This document shows positions 25,938 through 34,494 of a DNA stretch of 64,000 bases, piece by piece; positions within the stretch are counted from its first letter, which is position 1, and every line of letters starts with the position of its first letter. Below the pieces are notes generated by a model that was not told the DNA's origin, made no database searches, and saw only the letters and a list, made by a program, of their open reading frames with translations. A program made the position numbers and the translations under genes. Source of the stretch: Mycobacterium sp. ELW1 (GTDB lineage: Bacteria > Actinomycetota > Actinomycetes > Mycobacteriales > Mycobacteriaceae); contig NZ_CP032155.1 of assembly GCF_008329905.1 (NCBI RefSeq), forward strand, positions 5,580,001 through 5,644,000. Reading direction: 5' to 3'.

Positions 25938-27070
25938 GGCCGCTCCCTGCTGTAGATGTTGGCGCCCCCGAACGGACCGCCGCCTGCGGTGACGAGAGCC
26001 AGTTGGGCGTCGTCGACCTGACGCACTCCTGCGTCGCGGCGCAACTGCAGCACCGCCTCGTAGTGGTGGTTCAGCCCATGGATGTAACCCTCCGACAGCA
26101 GGCCACCGTGCGGGTTGACCACCACGTCACCCCCGTAGGTGGCGCGCCCGGTCGAGAAGAACTTGCCAACCTCACCCTTCTCACAGAAGCCGAAGCCCTC
26201 CATGGTGGCCATCACCGTGTAGGTGAAGCAGTCGTACATGCACGCCAGGTCCATATCGGCCGGACTCAGGCCCGTTCTCGCCCAGATCTTGGGACCTGCT
26301 GTGCGGGAGTACATCTCGGTAGGATCGTCCCACTCCGTCCAGCCGGAGCCGCCCTGCGAGTTCGACGAACCAACCAACCACACCGGCGGCTTCTTGGCAT
26401 TGCGGGCAATATCCTCGCCGGTGATCAGCACGGCCACCGCGCCGTCCACCTCGGACGTACAGTCGAGCACCCGGAACGGTTCGTTGATCCATCGGGCGGC
26501 CAGATAGTCATCCATCGTGAGCGGTTCACGACGCAGTGCGTGCTCGTTGGGACCTGCATGTGCACGCTGGGTAATCGCGATCTGCCCGAGATCCTCACAC
26601 GTGGAACCGTATTCGTGCTGGTGCCGACGGGCCCACATGGCGAACCACTGCGGCGGCACCATGAACCCCGACGCCGTATCGAACTGGTCGTGATGCTGCA
26701 CCTGCATCGGCCCTTCGATGTGGCCGAAGCGATAGCCGGACCGGCCGTTGAGCGAGCGGTACACCAGCACGGCTTTACAGAGCCCGGCCTCGATGACAGC
26801 GGCGGCCGTGGCGATCTGATCGGCGACCAGGTTCCCTCCGCCGTACATCGCGTTGGCCCAGGACAATTCGTCGATTCCCAGTGCCCAACCGACGAATATC
26901 GGTTGCTCGGAGTCATTGGCCATGAAGGTGCAGATTCCATCGATGTCGGCCGTGCTGAGCCCGGCATCCTCGATGGCATCCCGGCAGGCCGCCACCGCCA
27001 TCCCGCGCGTGGTGCGGCCGGAGTTGCGGCTGTAGGTGGTTCGCCCGATGCCCACGATGGCACAGGTCAT
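25934..27070 (-). CDS. Ltp2-like thiolase-fold retro-aldolase
   Basis: A 378-residue SCP2-thiolase-fold protein lacking thiolase residues. The nucleophile site reads ANAMYGGGN with no cysteine. The two catalytic histidine positions are tyrosines in CMYDCFTY (about Tyr279) and LLSEGYIHG (about Tyr329). That Tyr pair with 50-residue spacing is what Ltp2 uses to cleave the beta-hydroxyacyl-CoA side chain of cholesterol. Together with the overlapping DUF35 gene and the upstream FadE it should perform a retro-aldol C-C cleavage. The substrate need not be a steroid. Confidence 0.88.
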   Translation of the reverse strand: MTCAIVGIGRTTYSRNSGRTTRGMAVAACRDAIEDAGLSTADIDGICTFMANDSEQPIFVGWALGIDELSWANAMYGGGNLVADQIATAAAVIEAGLCKAVLVYRSLNGRSGYRFGHIEGPMQVQHHDQFDTASGFMVPPQWFAMWARRHQHEYGSTCEDLGQIAITQRAHAGPNEHALRREPLTMDDYLAARWINEPFRVLDCTSEVDGAVAVLITGEDIARNAKKPPVWLVGSSNSQGGSGWTEWDDPTEMYSRTAGPKIWARTGLSPADMDLACMYDCFTYTVMATMEGFGFCEKGEVGKFFSTGRATYGGDVVVNPHGGLLSEGYIHGLNHHYEAVLQLRRDAGVRQVDDAQLALVTAGGGPFGGANIYSRERP

Positions 27071-27083
27071 GTGGTTCTCCGAT

Positions 27084-29234
27084 CTACTTCGCCGCCGGAT
27101 CGCGCGGCAGGCCGAGAATGCGTTCCGCGACCAGGTTTCTGACGATTTCCGAGGTGCCGCCCGCGATCGTCAGACACCTGCTGAACAGGTAGTCGTGCAC
27201 GACGTCGGATTCCGACCCCACGAGGATGCCCGGACCGGCAATCCGCAGCGCGAGTTCCGCGACGCGCTGAGCATGCTCGGCGCCGAAGAGCTTGGCGATG
27301 TTGCCCTCGATGCCAGGCCCGGAATCGAAGACCGCCCGCGCGGCCTGCCGCAGATTCAACGCGGCAAGCGTATACGCCTCGACGAGCAGCGCACCGACAT
27401 CTCGCGCCAGGCCGGTATCGCCGGGGCGGTGGCGTGCCAACAGGTCGATCAGCGCGTCGGCAGTCATGGTGACCGAACCGCCGCCGATGGAGACTCGTTC
27501 GTTGCCGAACGCGGCCATCGCCACCGTCCAGCCCGCGTTCACCGTGCCGACCACGTCGCGATCAGGCACGAAGACGTCGTCGAAGAACACCTCGTTGAAC
27601 AGCGTCTCACCGGTGATCTCGGTGAGCGGGCGGATTTGCACGGCCGGATCGGCGAGGTCGATGATCATTGCCGTGATGCCCTTGTGCTTGGGCACATTCG
27701 GATCGGTGCGCACGGTGGCAAGACCGCGCTGGCAGTTCACCGCGTCGCTGGTCCACACCTTCTGACCGGACACCACCCAGCCGTCGTCGACGCGCTTGGC
27801 CCTGGTCGCCACCGCCGCGGCATCCGAGCCGGCGCCGGGCTCACTGAACAGCTGACACCAGCGCACCTGGCCCTCCAGGCTCGGCCACATCAGCCGCTCG
27901 ATCTGTTCGTCGCTGCCATGCTGCAGCAGGGTGGGTACCACCCATTCGCCCAGCCCGAGGCTCGGCTTGTCCAGACCCTTGAGCACGTCCTCGATGATCA
28001 GTTGCTCGACACTGTCGGCGCCTCGGCCATAGGGCTTCGGCCAGTGCGGTTGCAAGTAGCCGCTTCGCGCCCAGAGCTTGTGGCGGTCATCGGGACCGAC
28101 CGTGTCGAGTGTGGCGCGGAAGTCCTGCGCCGCCTGCCGATACTGGTCGGCTTCGGGCGGTAGGTCCACCGAATGACCCCGTCGCATACCCTGGGCCTGT
28201 AGTTCTACGACCTTGTCCCGCAACGCGTCCTGGTCGCCGGCGAAGGCCTGCAAAACGGTGGCTCGCCGGATGTAGAGGTGGGCGTCGTGTTCCCAGGTAT
28301 AGCCGATGCCGCCGTGCACCTGGACGTTCTGAAGAGCCACCCGCTGGTAGGCGGGAAGCGCGTGCCCGGCGGCCATGGTCACCGCCAGCTCGGCCTCCGC
28401 GCCGAACGCGCGTGCGGCATCCCATGCCACCGCCACCGCGAGTTCGGTGTCCACCAACATGTTGGCGCAATGATGCTTGATCGCCTGAAACGAGCCGATC
28501 GGCCGCCCGAACTGCTCTCGGCCGGCGGCATACGCAGTTGCCATCTCGGTGCAGGCGGCCAGCCCGCCGACCGCCTCAGCGGTGGCCAGCAGTCGCAACA
28601 CCCGGGTGGCGGTGGCGCTCGCCCCCGGGAAAACGTCGGCCACCGCAGCGGACTCGAGGCGCAGCACGGTGACCGGTCGCAGGAGTTGGTCGACCGAGTC
28701 GATGGTTCTCGTGCTCAGACCGTCACCGGGTTCGATCAGAACCAGATCGTCTCCGACGGGCAGCAGGAACACGTCGGCTGCCGCCTCGCCCAGAACGGGC
28801 ACCGCAGTAGCCGAAATTCGCGAATCCTGCACAGACGCATCGCTCTTCGATCCGATACCGGCCACGACATCACCGGACACCAACTGGGTCAGCCAACGCT
28901 CGCGCTGCTCGTCGGAGCCGACCTCGGCGATCACGGCCGACGCGGCGACCGTGGGCAGGAACGGTCCGCCGATCGCGGCGCGGCCGAGTTGTTCGGCCAC
29001 GATGGTCAGTTCGGGCAGTCCGTAACCCTGACCGCCGAACTCTTCGTCGACGTGCAGACCGAGCCACCCGGTCGACACGATCTCCTTCCACAGCCCGTCG
29101 TCAGTCCACCACCGGTCGGCGGTGTCGGGGTCGAGCAGGATGCGCCGCGCGTTTCCAACCCCACCACGCCCAGTCACCATGGACCTGGCGACATCGGCCA
29201 GCGCGCGGTGGTCTTCGGTTATTGCCAGTGTCAT
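27084..29234 (-). CDS. Two-domain fused acyl-CoA dehydrogenase (FadE34-like)
   Basis: A 716-residue protein made of two acyl-CoA dehydrogenase units. Residues 1 to about 350 form the small-subunit type (QFGRPIGSFQAIKHHCANM, HGGIGYTWEHDAHLYIRRA). Residues about 370-716 form the flavin-binding type (FSEPGAGSDAAAVATRA, SGQKVWTSDAVN, IAGGTSEIVRNLVAERILGLP). M. tuberculosis FadE34 (ChsE3) has the same length and order and acts on a steroid side-chain CoA. It is followed after 13 bases by the Ltp2-like gene, giving a dehydrogenase then aldolase arrangement. Confidence 0.93.
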   Translation of the reverse strand: MTLAITEDHRALADVARSMVTGRGGVGNARRILLDPDTADRWWTDDGLWKEIVSTGWLGLHVDEEFGGQGYGLPELTIVAEQLGRAAIGGPFLPTVAASAVIAEVGSDEQRERWLTQLVSGDVVAGIGSKSDASVQDSRISATAVPVLGEAAADVFLLPVGDDLVLIEPGDGLSTRTIDSVDQLLRPVTVLRLESAAVADVFPGASATATRVLRLLATAEAVGGLAACTEMATAYAAGREQFGRPIGSFQAIKHHCANMLVDTELAVAVAWDAARAFGAEAELAVTMAAGHALPAYQRVALQNVQVHGGIGYTWEHDAHLYIRRATVLQAFAGDQDALRDKVVELQAQGMRRGHSVDLPPEADQYRQAAQDFRATLDTVGPDDRHKLWARSGYLQPHWPKPYGRGADSVEQLIIEDVLKGLDKPSLGLGEWVVPTLLQHGSDEQIERLMWPSLEGQVRWCQLFSEPGAGSDAAAVATRAKRVDDGWVVSGQKVWTSDAVNCQRGLATVRTDPNVPKHKGITAMIIDLADPAVQIRPLTEITGETLFNEVFFDDVFVPDRDVVGTVNAGWTVAMAAFGNERVSIGGGSVTMTADALIDLLARHRPGDTGLARDVGALLVEAYTLAALNLRQAARAVFDSGPGIEGNIAKLFGAEHAQRVAELALRIAGPGILVGSESDVVHDYLFSRCLTIAGGTSEIVRNLVAERILGLPRDPAAK

Positions 29235-29265
29235 GTAATGGCCTCATTGGTCAGGGAGGGTCCGA

Positions 29266-29874
29266 TCACCAGGGGGCGCCGAACTTCTCGCGGTAGGTGA
29301 CTTCGGTAGCGGGGCGACGACGGGGCGGCGAGAGCGGGCGCGCCGGCCGTCCGATGTACACAGCCGCCATCGGGATCAGGTTCTGCGGCAGTTCCAGCAG
29401 TTCGCGGACGCGGTCGACCCCGAAGGTGGTCAGTCCGGTGGTCAGACACGAGCCGTATCCGAGGTCAGCAGCGGTCAGCAGAAGGTTCTGCACGGCCGGG
29501 TAGATCGATGACGGTGCGTAGATCTCGGCGACCCGGTCGGTGTCCGCGCAGACAACCACCACGACCGGTGCCGCAGCGAACCCGCCTCTGGCGAAACCAT
29601 GTTCGAGATCGGCAACCAACACCTTGTCCTCGAGGCTTCGTTTGACGAAGTCGCCACCGCCTGCGTTCCACGTCTGCGTCCACCAGTCGGCCAACAGCTT
29701 TCGGTTGTCCTCGTCGCGGATCACCACGAACGACCACGGCTGGGTGTTCTCGGCGCTCGGAGCGTGCACTGCACTCTGAAGCATCTCCTCGATGTCGGAG
29801 TCGAGCACCTTGCCGTCCGGATCGAATCGCCTGCAGGCGCGCTGCGCCTGCATCACCGCACGGAGTTCAGACAC
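29266..29874 (-). CDS. Nitroreductase-family FMN flavoprotein
   Basis: A 202-residue protein: QRACRRFDPDGKVLDSDIEEML at the N-terminus (FMN phosphate-binding Arg cluster), SAVHAPSAENTQPWSFVVI, and AADLGYGSCLTTGLTT toward the C-terminus. These are standard nitroreductase signatures. The GTG start is one base after the stop of the upstream dimeric-barrel protein. It is co-oriented with the FadE and aldolase genes. Likely an NAD(P)H-dependent reductase of an enone, quinone or nitro compound; the substrate is unknown. Confidence 0.9.
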   Translation of the reverse strand: MSELRAVMQAQRACRRFDPDGKVLDSDIEEMLQSAVHAPSAENTQPWSFVVIRDEDNRKLLADWWTQTWNAGGGDFVKRSLEDKVLVADLEHGFARGGFAAAPVVVVVCADTDRVAEIYAPSSIYPAVQNLLLTAADLGYGSCLTTGLTTFGVDRVRELLELPQNLIPMAAVYIGRPARPLSPPRRRPATEVTYREKFGAPW

Positions 29875-29875
29875 C

Positions 29876-30238
29876 TCAGCCGGCCAGCCGTCGGTCGCCG
29901 CGCGGCGTCCAGCCGGTCATCGAAACCGTGGACAGGTCGAGTGTCTCGCCCAGGGACAACTTCCCCGACATCACCCGCTCGAGGAATGCCGCCATCACCA
30001 CTTCAGGTTCCTGATCGAGCTCATAGATCACCAGGTATCGGTGTGTGGGTGGAGGCAGCTGCGCGGGCAGATCCTCGTCGTCGGGGATCTTCAGTTCGGC
30101 AAGGTCGTAGCGCTGCGCCGCCACCACACCCGGAACATCAAGCACCTCCGGCACATGGACCTCGTCATACCACTTGTTGAAGGTGTCGTCCTCGCCCTCG
30201 ATGGGATTGCTCAGGACGATGAATCGATTCTCGGCCAC
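29876..30238 (-). CDS. Dimeric alpha/beta-barrel protein (EthD/DUF4286-like)
   Basis: A 120-residue ferredoxin-like barrel protein: RFIVLSNPIEGEDDTFNKWYDEVHVPEVLDVPGVVAAQRYDL is the standard beginning of this group, followed by YLVIYELDQEPEVVMAAFLE. Members are small oxygenases, isomerases or accessory proteins. The GTG start at 30238 is 43 bp from the first region B palindrome of the mirror pair, making it the first gene of a leftward operon through nitroreductase, FadE, aldolase and DUF35. Confidence 0.82.
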   Translation of the reverse strand: MAENRFIVLSNPIEGEDDTFNKWYDEVHVPEVLDVPGVVAAQRYDLAELKIPDDEDLPAQLPPPTHRYLVIYELDQEPEVVMAAFLERVMSGKLSLGETLDLSTVSMTGWTPRGDRRLAG

Positions 30239-30280
30239 GTCACGCCTTTCTGACAGAGCCCACCCAACTCGGGCCACCGG

Positions 30281-30374
30281 CCCACAGTATGGCAGTGGAC
30301 TGTCACAGTCAACGCACGGCCGGTGGCCGTCGCACGCGCGTGTTGACCATGACAGTCCACTGCCATACTGTGGG
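30281..30374. promoter_or_regulatory. Mirror-image pair of region B palindromes in a divergent promoter
   Basis: Copy 2 (30290-30305, TGGCAGTGGACTGTCA) and copy 3 (30350-30365, TGACAGTCCACTGCCA) are exact reverse complements. The identity extends outward, so 30281-30305 and 30350-30374 form a perfect 25-bp inverted repeat around a 44-bp centre. Each copy sits at matching distances from the divergent starts (30238 and 30414). Confidence 0.8.
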
Positions 30375-30413
30375 CGATCACGTGTCGCCTCATACCCCGC
30401 AGAGAAGGTCGCC

Positions 30414-32030
30414 ATGACTCGCACCGGGCACTCATCGGTAGTGCTCCTTGACGGTTCCTCAGACTTGCCGCGACAGATCCTCGGCAATAAGGGCTACGGC
30501 ATCAACATGATGCGACGCAACGGATTACCGGTGCCACCTGCGTTCTGCATCAGTACCGAAGTCTGTGCAGAATGGTTCGCCGATCCGGTCGCCACCATCG
30601 AGGGCTTGAGCCCGACGTTGCATCAGAAGATCCAGTACCTCGAAGAACTGACGTCGCGCACATTCGGGCGCGGGCCACGTCCGCTACTGGTGAGTGTCCG
30701 CAGCGGTGCAGCGCGGTCCATGCCGGGCATGATGGACACCGTGCTGAACCTGGGCATGAACGACGCCGTCGAGCAAGCTCTGGCCCGGGCAATCTCCGCT
30801 GACTTCGCGATGGACACCCGGGCAAGATTCGCTGACATGTACCGACGAATCGTACTGGGTGGGGACGCCTCCTCGCTTGTCCCCGACGACCCGTTCCTGC
30901 AATTGCGTGAAACCATCGAAGCCGTCTTCGCCTCATGGAACTCGCTGCGCGCCGGCGCCTACCGCAGGCATCACGGCTACGAGGAGCTGGGTGGCACGGC
31001 AGTGGTGGTGCAGGCCATGGTGTTCGGCAACATGGAGTCCAAGTCCGGCACCGGTGTCCTGTTCTCCCGCAACCCGATCACGGGCGCCGACGAGCCGTTC
31101 GGCGAGTGGCTACCGGGTGGTCAGGGTGAAGACGTCGTATCGGGGGCGGTCGACGCGCAGCCGGTCAGCGCTCTCGCCGAAGAACAACCAGACGTCTATG
31201 ACGAGTTGGTCGCCGCAGCACGGACGTTGGAACGGCTGGGCTCCGACATTCAGGACATCGAGTACACGGTCGAAGAAGGCCGGCTTTGGCTGCTGCAGAC
31301 CCGCGCTGCGAAACGGTCGGCTCAGGCGGCGGTGCGGTTGGCGCTGAGACTTCGCCGCGACGGCCTGATCGACGATATGACGACGCTGCGCCGGGTGACT
31401 CCCGCCGACATCGAGACCCTGCTGCTACCCTCGCTGCAACCCGAATCACGTTTGGCTGCACCCTTATTGGCCAAAGGTCTGCCTGCCTGCCCCGGGGTGG
31501 TGTCGGGAAGGGCCTATATCGATATCGACGAGGCGATCGACGCGGCCGAGGACGGCCAGGACGTCATCCTGGTACGCAGCTTCACCAGCCCGGACGACGT
31601 GGAGGGCATGATTGCCGCACTCGGGGTCGTCACCGGAACCGGCGGCGCCACTTCGCATGCCGCGATCGTGTCGCGGGAACTGGGCCGTCCATCCGTCGTC
31701 GGATGTGGCGCCGGCGTCACCGATGCACTTGCAGGAAAGCTGATCACCGTCGACGGAACCGAGGGCGAGGTGCGAGAAGGCATTCTGGAGTTGACTGCCT
31801 GGTCCGAGGACGACTCATCTGACCTGGCCGAGCTGACCCGCATCGCGTTGGTCGTCAGCCCCCTGCGGGCCCACGCAACTGGCGATTATCCCGAGTTGGA
31901 TGCCGGTTCCGACGACGCGGTGCGTGCGGCATTGGCCGCCGGACATACCGACGTGCTATCTCCCACCCCGTTGATCACCATGCTGACCGCGCTGCGACTG
32001 GCAGACAATGACCGAGGGCTGAGCCGATGA
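30414..32030 (+). CDS. PPDK-like protein lacking the PEP-binding domain
   Basis: A 538-residue protein with the ATP-grasp part of pyruvate phosphate dikinase (LGNKGYGINMMRRNGLPVPPAF; SVRSGAARSMPGMMDTVLNLG; GVLFSRNPITG). After it comes the swivelling phosphohistidine domain (GGATSHAAIVSRELGRPSVVG). The C-terminal PEP/pyruvate TIM barrel of PPDK is absent, so the phosphoryl group on the histidine must go to something other than pyruvate in this chain. Similar short PPDK-like genes exist in mycobacteria. The ATG at 30414 follows AGAGAAGG. It is regulated by the divergent palindromes and overlaps the next gene (ATGA). Confidence 0.9.
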   Translation: MTRTGHSSVVLLDGSSDLPRQILGNKGYGINMMRRNGLPVPPAFCISTEVCAEWFADPVATIEGLSPTLHQKIQYLEELTSRTFGRGPRPLLVSVRSGAARSMPGMMDTVLNLGMNDAVEQALARAISADFAMDTRARFADMYRRIVLGGDASSLVPDDPFLQLRETIEAVFASWNSLRAGAYRRHHGYEELGGTAVVVQAMVFGNMESKSGTGVLFSRNPITGADEPFGEWLPGGQGEDVVSGAVDAQPVSALAEEQPDVYDELVAAARTLERLGSDIQDIEYTVEEGRLWLLQTRAAKRSAQAAVRLALRLRRDGLIDDMTTLRRVTPADIETLLLPSLQPESRLAAPLLAKGLPACPGVVSGRAYIDIDEAIDAAEDGQDVILVRSFTSPDDVEGMIAALGVVTGTGGATSHAAIVSRELGRPSVVGCGAGVTDALAGKLITVDGTEGEVREGILELTAWSEDDSSDLAELTRIALVVSPLRAHATGDYPELDAGSDDAVRAALAAGHTDVLSPTPLITMLTALRLADNDRGLSR

Positions 32031-32632
32031 GCGAATTGGCGGTGTTGCAGGCAGTGCGGCTGAAAGGCCGGGTCAATCAGTCGGATTTGGCCGCAACGCT
32101 CGGTCAGGATCCCGTCGACGTGGCCCAAACAGTCAATGCCTTGGTTGATTCCGGCCTGCTGGTCGCGGGCAAGACCGTCAAGATCAGCCCCGACGGTCGG
32201 GCCCGCCTCGCCCAGCTGTTGGCCGGGGAACGCGACGGGATCGACACCGCGACGATCGGCGCAGCTTACGAGAAGTTCCGTGCGGTCAACGGCGAATTCA
32301 AAGCGCTGGTGTCGGATTGGCAAATAAAGGACGGCCAGCCCAACGCCCATGACGATTCCGAGTACGACGCTGCGGTCCTCAGGCGCCTCGACGGCGTGCA
32401 CGAACGAGTGGTGCCGATTCTGCATTCGGTCAGCACCCTTCTACCCCGATTGCGCAGGTACGCAGCCAGACTGGACAACGCGCGGGCGCGACTCAAAGAG
32501 GGCGACGTGGCGTGGCTGACACGCCCGGTCATCGATTCCTACCACACCGTGTGGTTCGAACTCCACGAAGAATTGATCCTCGCCGCGGGCCTGACTCGTG
32601 ACGCCGAGGCGGCTGCCGGTCACGCGCAGTAG
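32027..32632 (+). CDS. Winged-helix domain protein coupled to PPDK-like gene
   Basis: A 201-residue protein. Residues 1 to about 60 look like a winged helix (LKGRVNQSDLAATLGQDPVDVAQTVNALVDSGLLV), but the rest is a charged helical region ending VIDSYHTVWFELHEELILAAG, which fits an acyl- or substrate-sensing helical domain. It is translationally coupled to the PPDK-like protein (ATGA), so it may be a dedicated partner or accessory rather than a DNA-binding regulator. No close family is recognised. Confidence 0.7.
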   Translation: MSELAVLQAVRLKGRVNQSDLAATLGQDPVDVAQTVNALVDSGLLVAGKTVKISPDGRARLAQLLAGERDGIDTATIGAAYEKFRAVNGEFKALVSDWQIKDGQPNAHDDSEYDAAVLRRLDGVHERVVPILHSVSTLLPRLRRYAARLDNARARLKEGDVAWLTRPVIDSYHTVWFELHEELILAAGLTRDAEAAAGHAQ

Positions 32633-32637
32633 GGTCG

Positions 32638-33462
32638 CTACCCCGCGTCGTGTCCGGCGGCTGGCAGCACATCACGCATCTGGCGCCAGATCAGCTTGGC
32701 GGCCTGGGACGGCGCAATGCGATTGAGTTTGTCCAGGAGAAGCGCGTCGACGCCGGCGAAAACCCGGTGCGAGTCCCTTTCGATGCCACGCACGATCTTC
32801 GCGGCCGCAACCCGCGGCGGGAGCATCCGCATCGAATTGGCGGTAGCCTCGTTCTGGTCACGGCTCATCGCGCCCGAGTTGACCGCAATGTCGGTCCGCA
32901 CGGCTCCGGGGAACACCACAGTCACGCGCACGTTGGTATCCCGCAATTCGGAGTCGAGGCCCTCGCCCAGCATCTTGACCGCCGCCTTGGACGCGCCGTA
33001 GATGGTCTGCCCGGGCACCGGCGCATACGACCCCATGCTCGACACGAGCGTGATGTTCGCCTCCGGACGCGTCAGCAGATGCGGCAGGAAGGCCTTCGTC
33101 ATATTCAGCACGCCGAAGAAGTTGATGTTCAGCAGCCGCTCGATCTCGTCGAACTCCAGGTCGTTGACTCGGGCGAACCGATGAATGATGCCAGCCACGT
33201 TGACCAGGCCGTCGACTGCGCCGTGAGCCGCCACGACAGCATCCGGCAGTGCGCCGGTAGCCGACCGATCGGTGACATCGACCTCATGAGTCGAGATCTG
33301 CCCATGTCGTGAATCAGCAAGTCCGGCCGTCGCTTTCAGCCCGACTGCGTCGACGTCGACAGCGGCGACCCGTGCCCCCTTGTCGACAAGCAACAGCGCC
33401 ACGTGTCGGCCCATACCGTTCGCGCCGCCGGTGACCACGAAAACTCTGTCACGGAACTTCAC
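32638..33462 (-). CDS. SDR family oxidoreductase
   Basis: A 274-residue SDR: VVTGGANGMGRHVALLL (nucleotide binding), VNVAGIIH, TLVSSMGSYAPVPGQTIYGASKAAVKML (Ser, Tyr, Lys all present), then VVFPGAVRTDI and a C-terminal extension about 60 residues long. The GTG start follows GGGGAGAAATT. It is the last gene of the leftward set DUF7064 / PEP-utilising protein, which starts near the region B palindrome at 36176. The substrate is unknown. Confidence 0.9.
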   Translation of the reverse strand: MKFRDRVFVVTGGANGMGRHVALLLVDKGARVAAVDVDAVGLKATAGLADSRHGQISTHEVDVTDRSATGALPDAVVAAHGAVDGLVNVAGIIHRFARVNDLEFDEIERLLNINFFGVLNMTKAFLPHLLTRPEANITLVSSMGSYAPVPGQTIYGASKAAVKMLGEGLDSELRDTNVRVTVVFPGAVRTDIAVNSGAMSRDQNEATANSMRMLPPRVAAAKIVRGIERDSHRVFAGVDALLLDKLNRIAPSQAAKLIWRQMRDVLPAAGHDAG

Positions 33463-33477
33463 AATTTCTCCCCACGC

Positions 33478-34488
33478 TCAGGGGCTGGACAGGTTCGACC
33501 GCTCGATGTAGACATGACCGGTCTCGTCACCCCACGTCACCTCCGCCCAACTCACGTGGTAGGCACGCGCCGGCTCCAGCACGCCGTACGGCAGTCCGTC
33601 GGCCATCGACAACCACAGCGACGAACGAATCGTCCCCCTCAACGGAGCGCCGCCGGCGAAGGCCACGCTGAACCGCTCGCCGTCGCGGGACAACGCCGCG
33701 TGCGAAGGAATCTCGTCCACATCCACGTGCCGTAGCACCCCGTCTTCCACCACGTAGGCGCCCTCGAGTGTGATGCGGCCGTCACGCGCCCAGTACCGGC
33801 ACAGGCCGAAGGCCCGTCCGCTGGGCATCACTCCCCCGACGATGACGTGGCCGCCCCAGTCGGTCAGGGTGTCCGCACCCCGTGGACCACGCGAGTGATC
33901 GCGCCAGCCGCCGCCGTCGAAGCGGATCCGTTCACCGTCGATGCGCACTTCCCCGGTCACCCGGGTGAGCTGTTCGTAGTGCTCGCGGGCCCAGCTCTGT
34001 TCGGCCATGCCGGCTCCGGAGGCGAAGGCAGGCCCCGACTCGGCGTCCCACACCGGCGTCAAACCCTGCACGTCCAAGTCGAGTCGGACGTGGGCCTTGG
34101 GACCGTCGGCCAGCAGACCGGTGCGCATCGCCTCGTAGGACGACCTCACGCAGAACCCGTCAAAGGTGATGTGCCACTTGGTGAATGGCTCATCGCAGCG
34201 GAAGGCGAGGTTCGAGCCTGCGGGTCGGCGTTCCGGCATGGTGCGGTGATAGGCCCACATGCTGAGCACGCCCTGATCCTCGGGAAGGGCGATGAGGACT
34301 CGGTCCTCCCACATCTCCCACATGTCGGGGACGGTGCCGAGATGCAGCCACATGCCGATGTCGTTGACCGGGTCGTACGGAGTGAACAGCAGGTTCTCGG
34401 TCCACCCCGGTACGTCCGGGCAGGTGTGAACGGTCTCCTCACGCGGCGCGGGCAGTCCGGACGACAGATCGACGTGAACGGATGTCAT
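33478..34488 (-). CDS. Lipocalin-like DUF7064-type protein
   Basis: A 336-residue soluble protein with a repeating beta-rich pattern and conserved-looking segments ENLLFTPYDPVNDIGMWLHLG, DHSRGPRGADTLTDWGGHV and AYHVSWAEVTWGDETGHVYIERS. This resembles the DUF7064/7065 proteins found in actinobacterial hydrophobic-substrate clusters, which share a carotenoid-hydratase-like double lipocalin fold. A role in binding or hydrating a hydrophobic intermediate is possible but not shown. It sits 6 bases after the frameshifted PEP-utilising gene. Confidence 0.65.
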   Translation of the reverse strand: MTSVHVDLSSGLPAPREETVHTCPDVPGWTENLLFTPYDPVNDIGMWLHLGTVPDMWEMWEDRVLIALPEDQGVLSMWAYHRTMPERRPAGSNLAFRCDEPFTKWHITFDGFCVRSSYEAMRTGLLADGPKAHVRLDLDVQGLTPVWDAESGPAFASGAGMAEQSWAREHYEQLTRVTGEVRIDGERIRFDGGGWRDHSRGPRGADTLTDWGGHVIVGGVMPSGRAFGLCRYWARDGRITLEGAYVVEDGVLRHVDVDEIPSHAALSRDGERFSVAFAGGAPLRGTIRSSLWLSMADGLPYGVLEPARAYHVSWAEVTWGDETGHVYIERSNLSSP

Positions 34489-34494
34489 ACGCTC

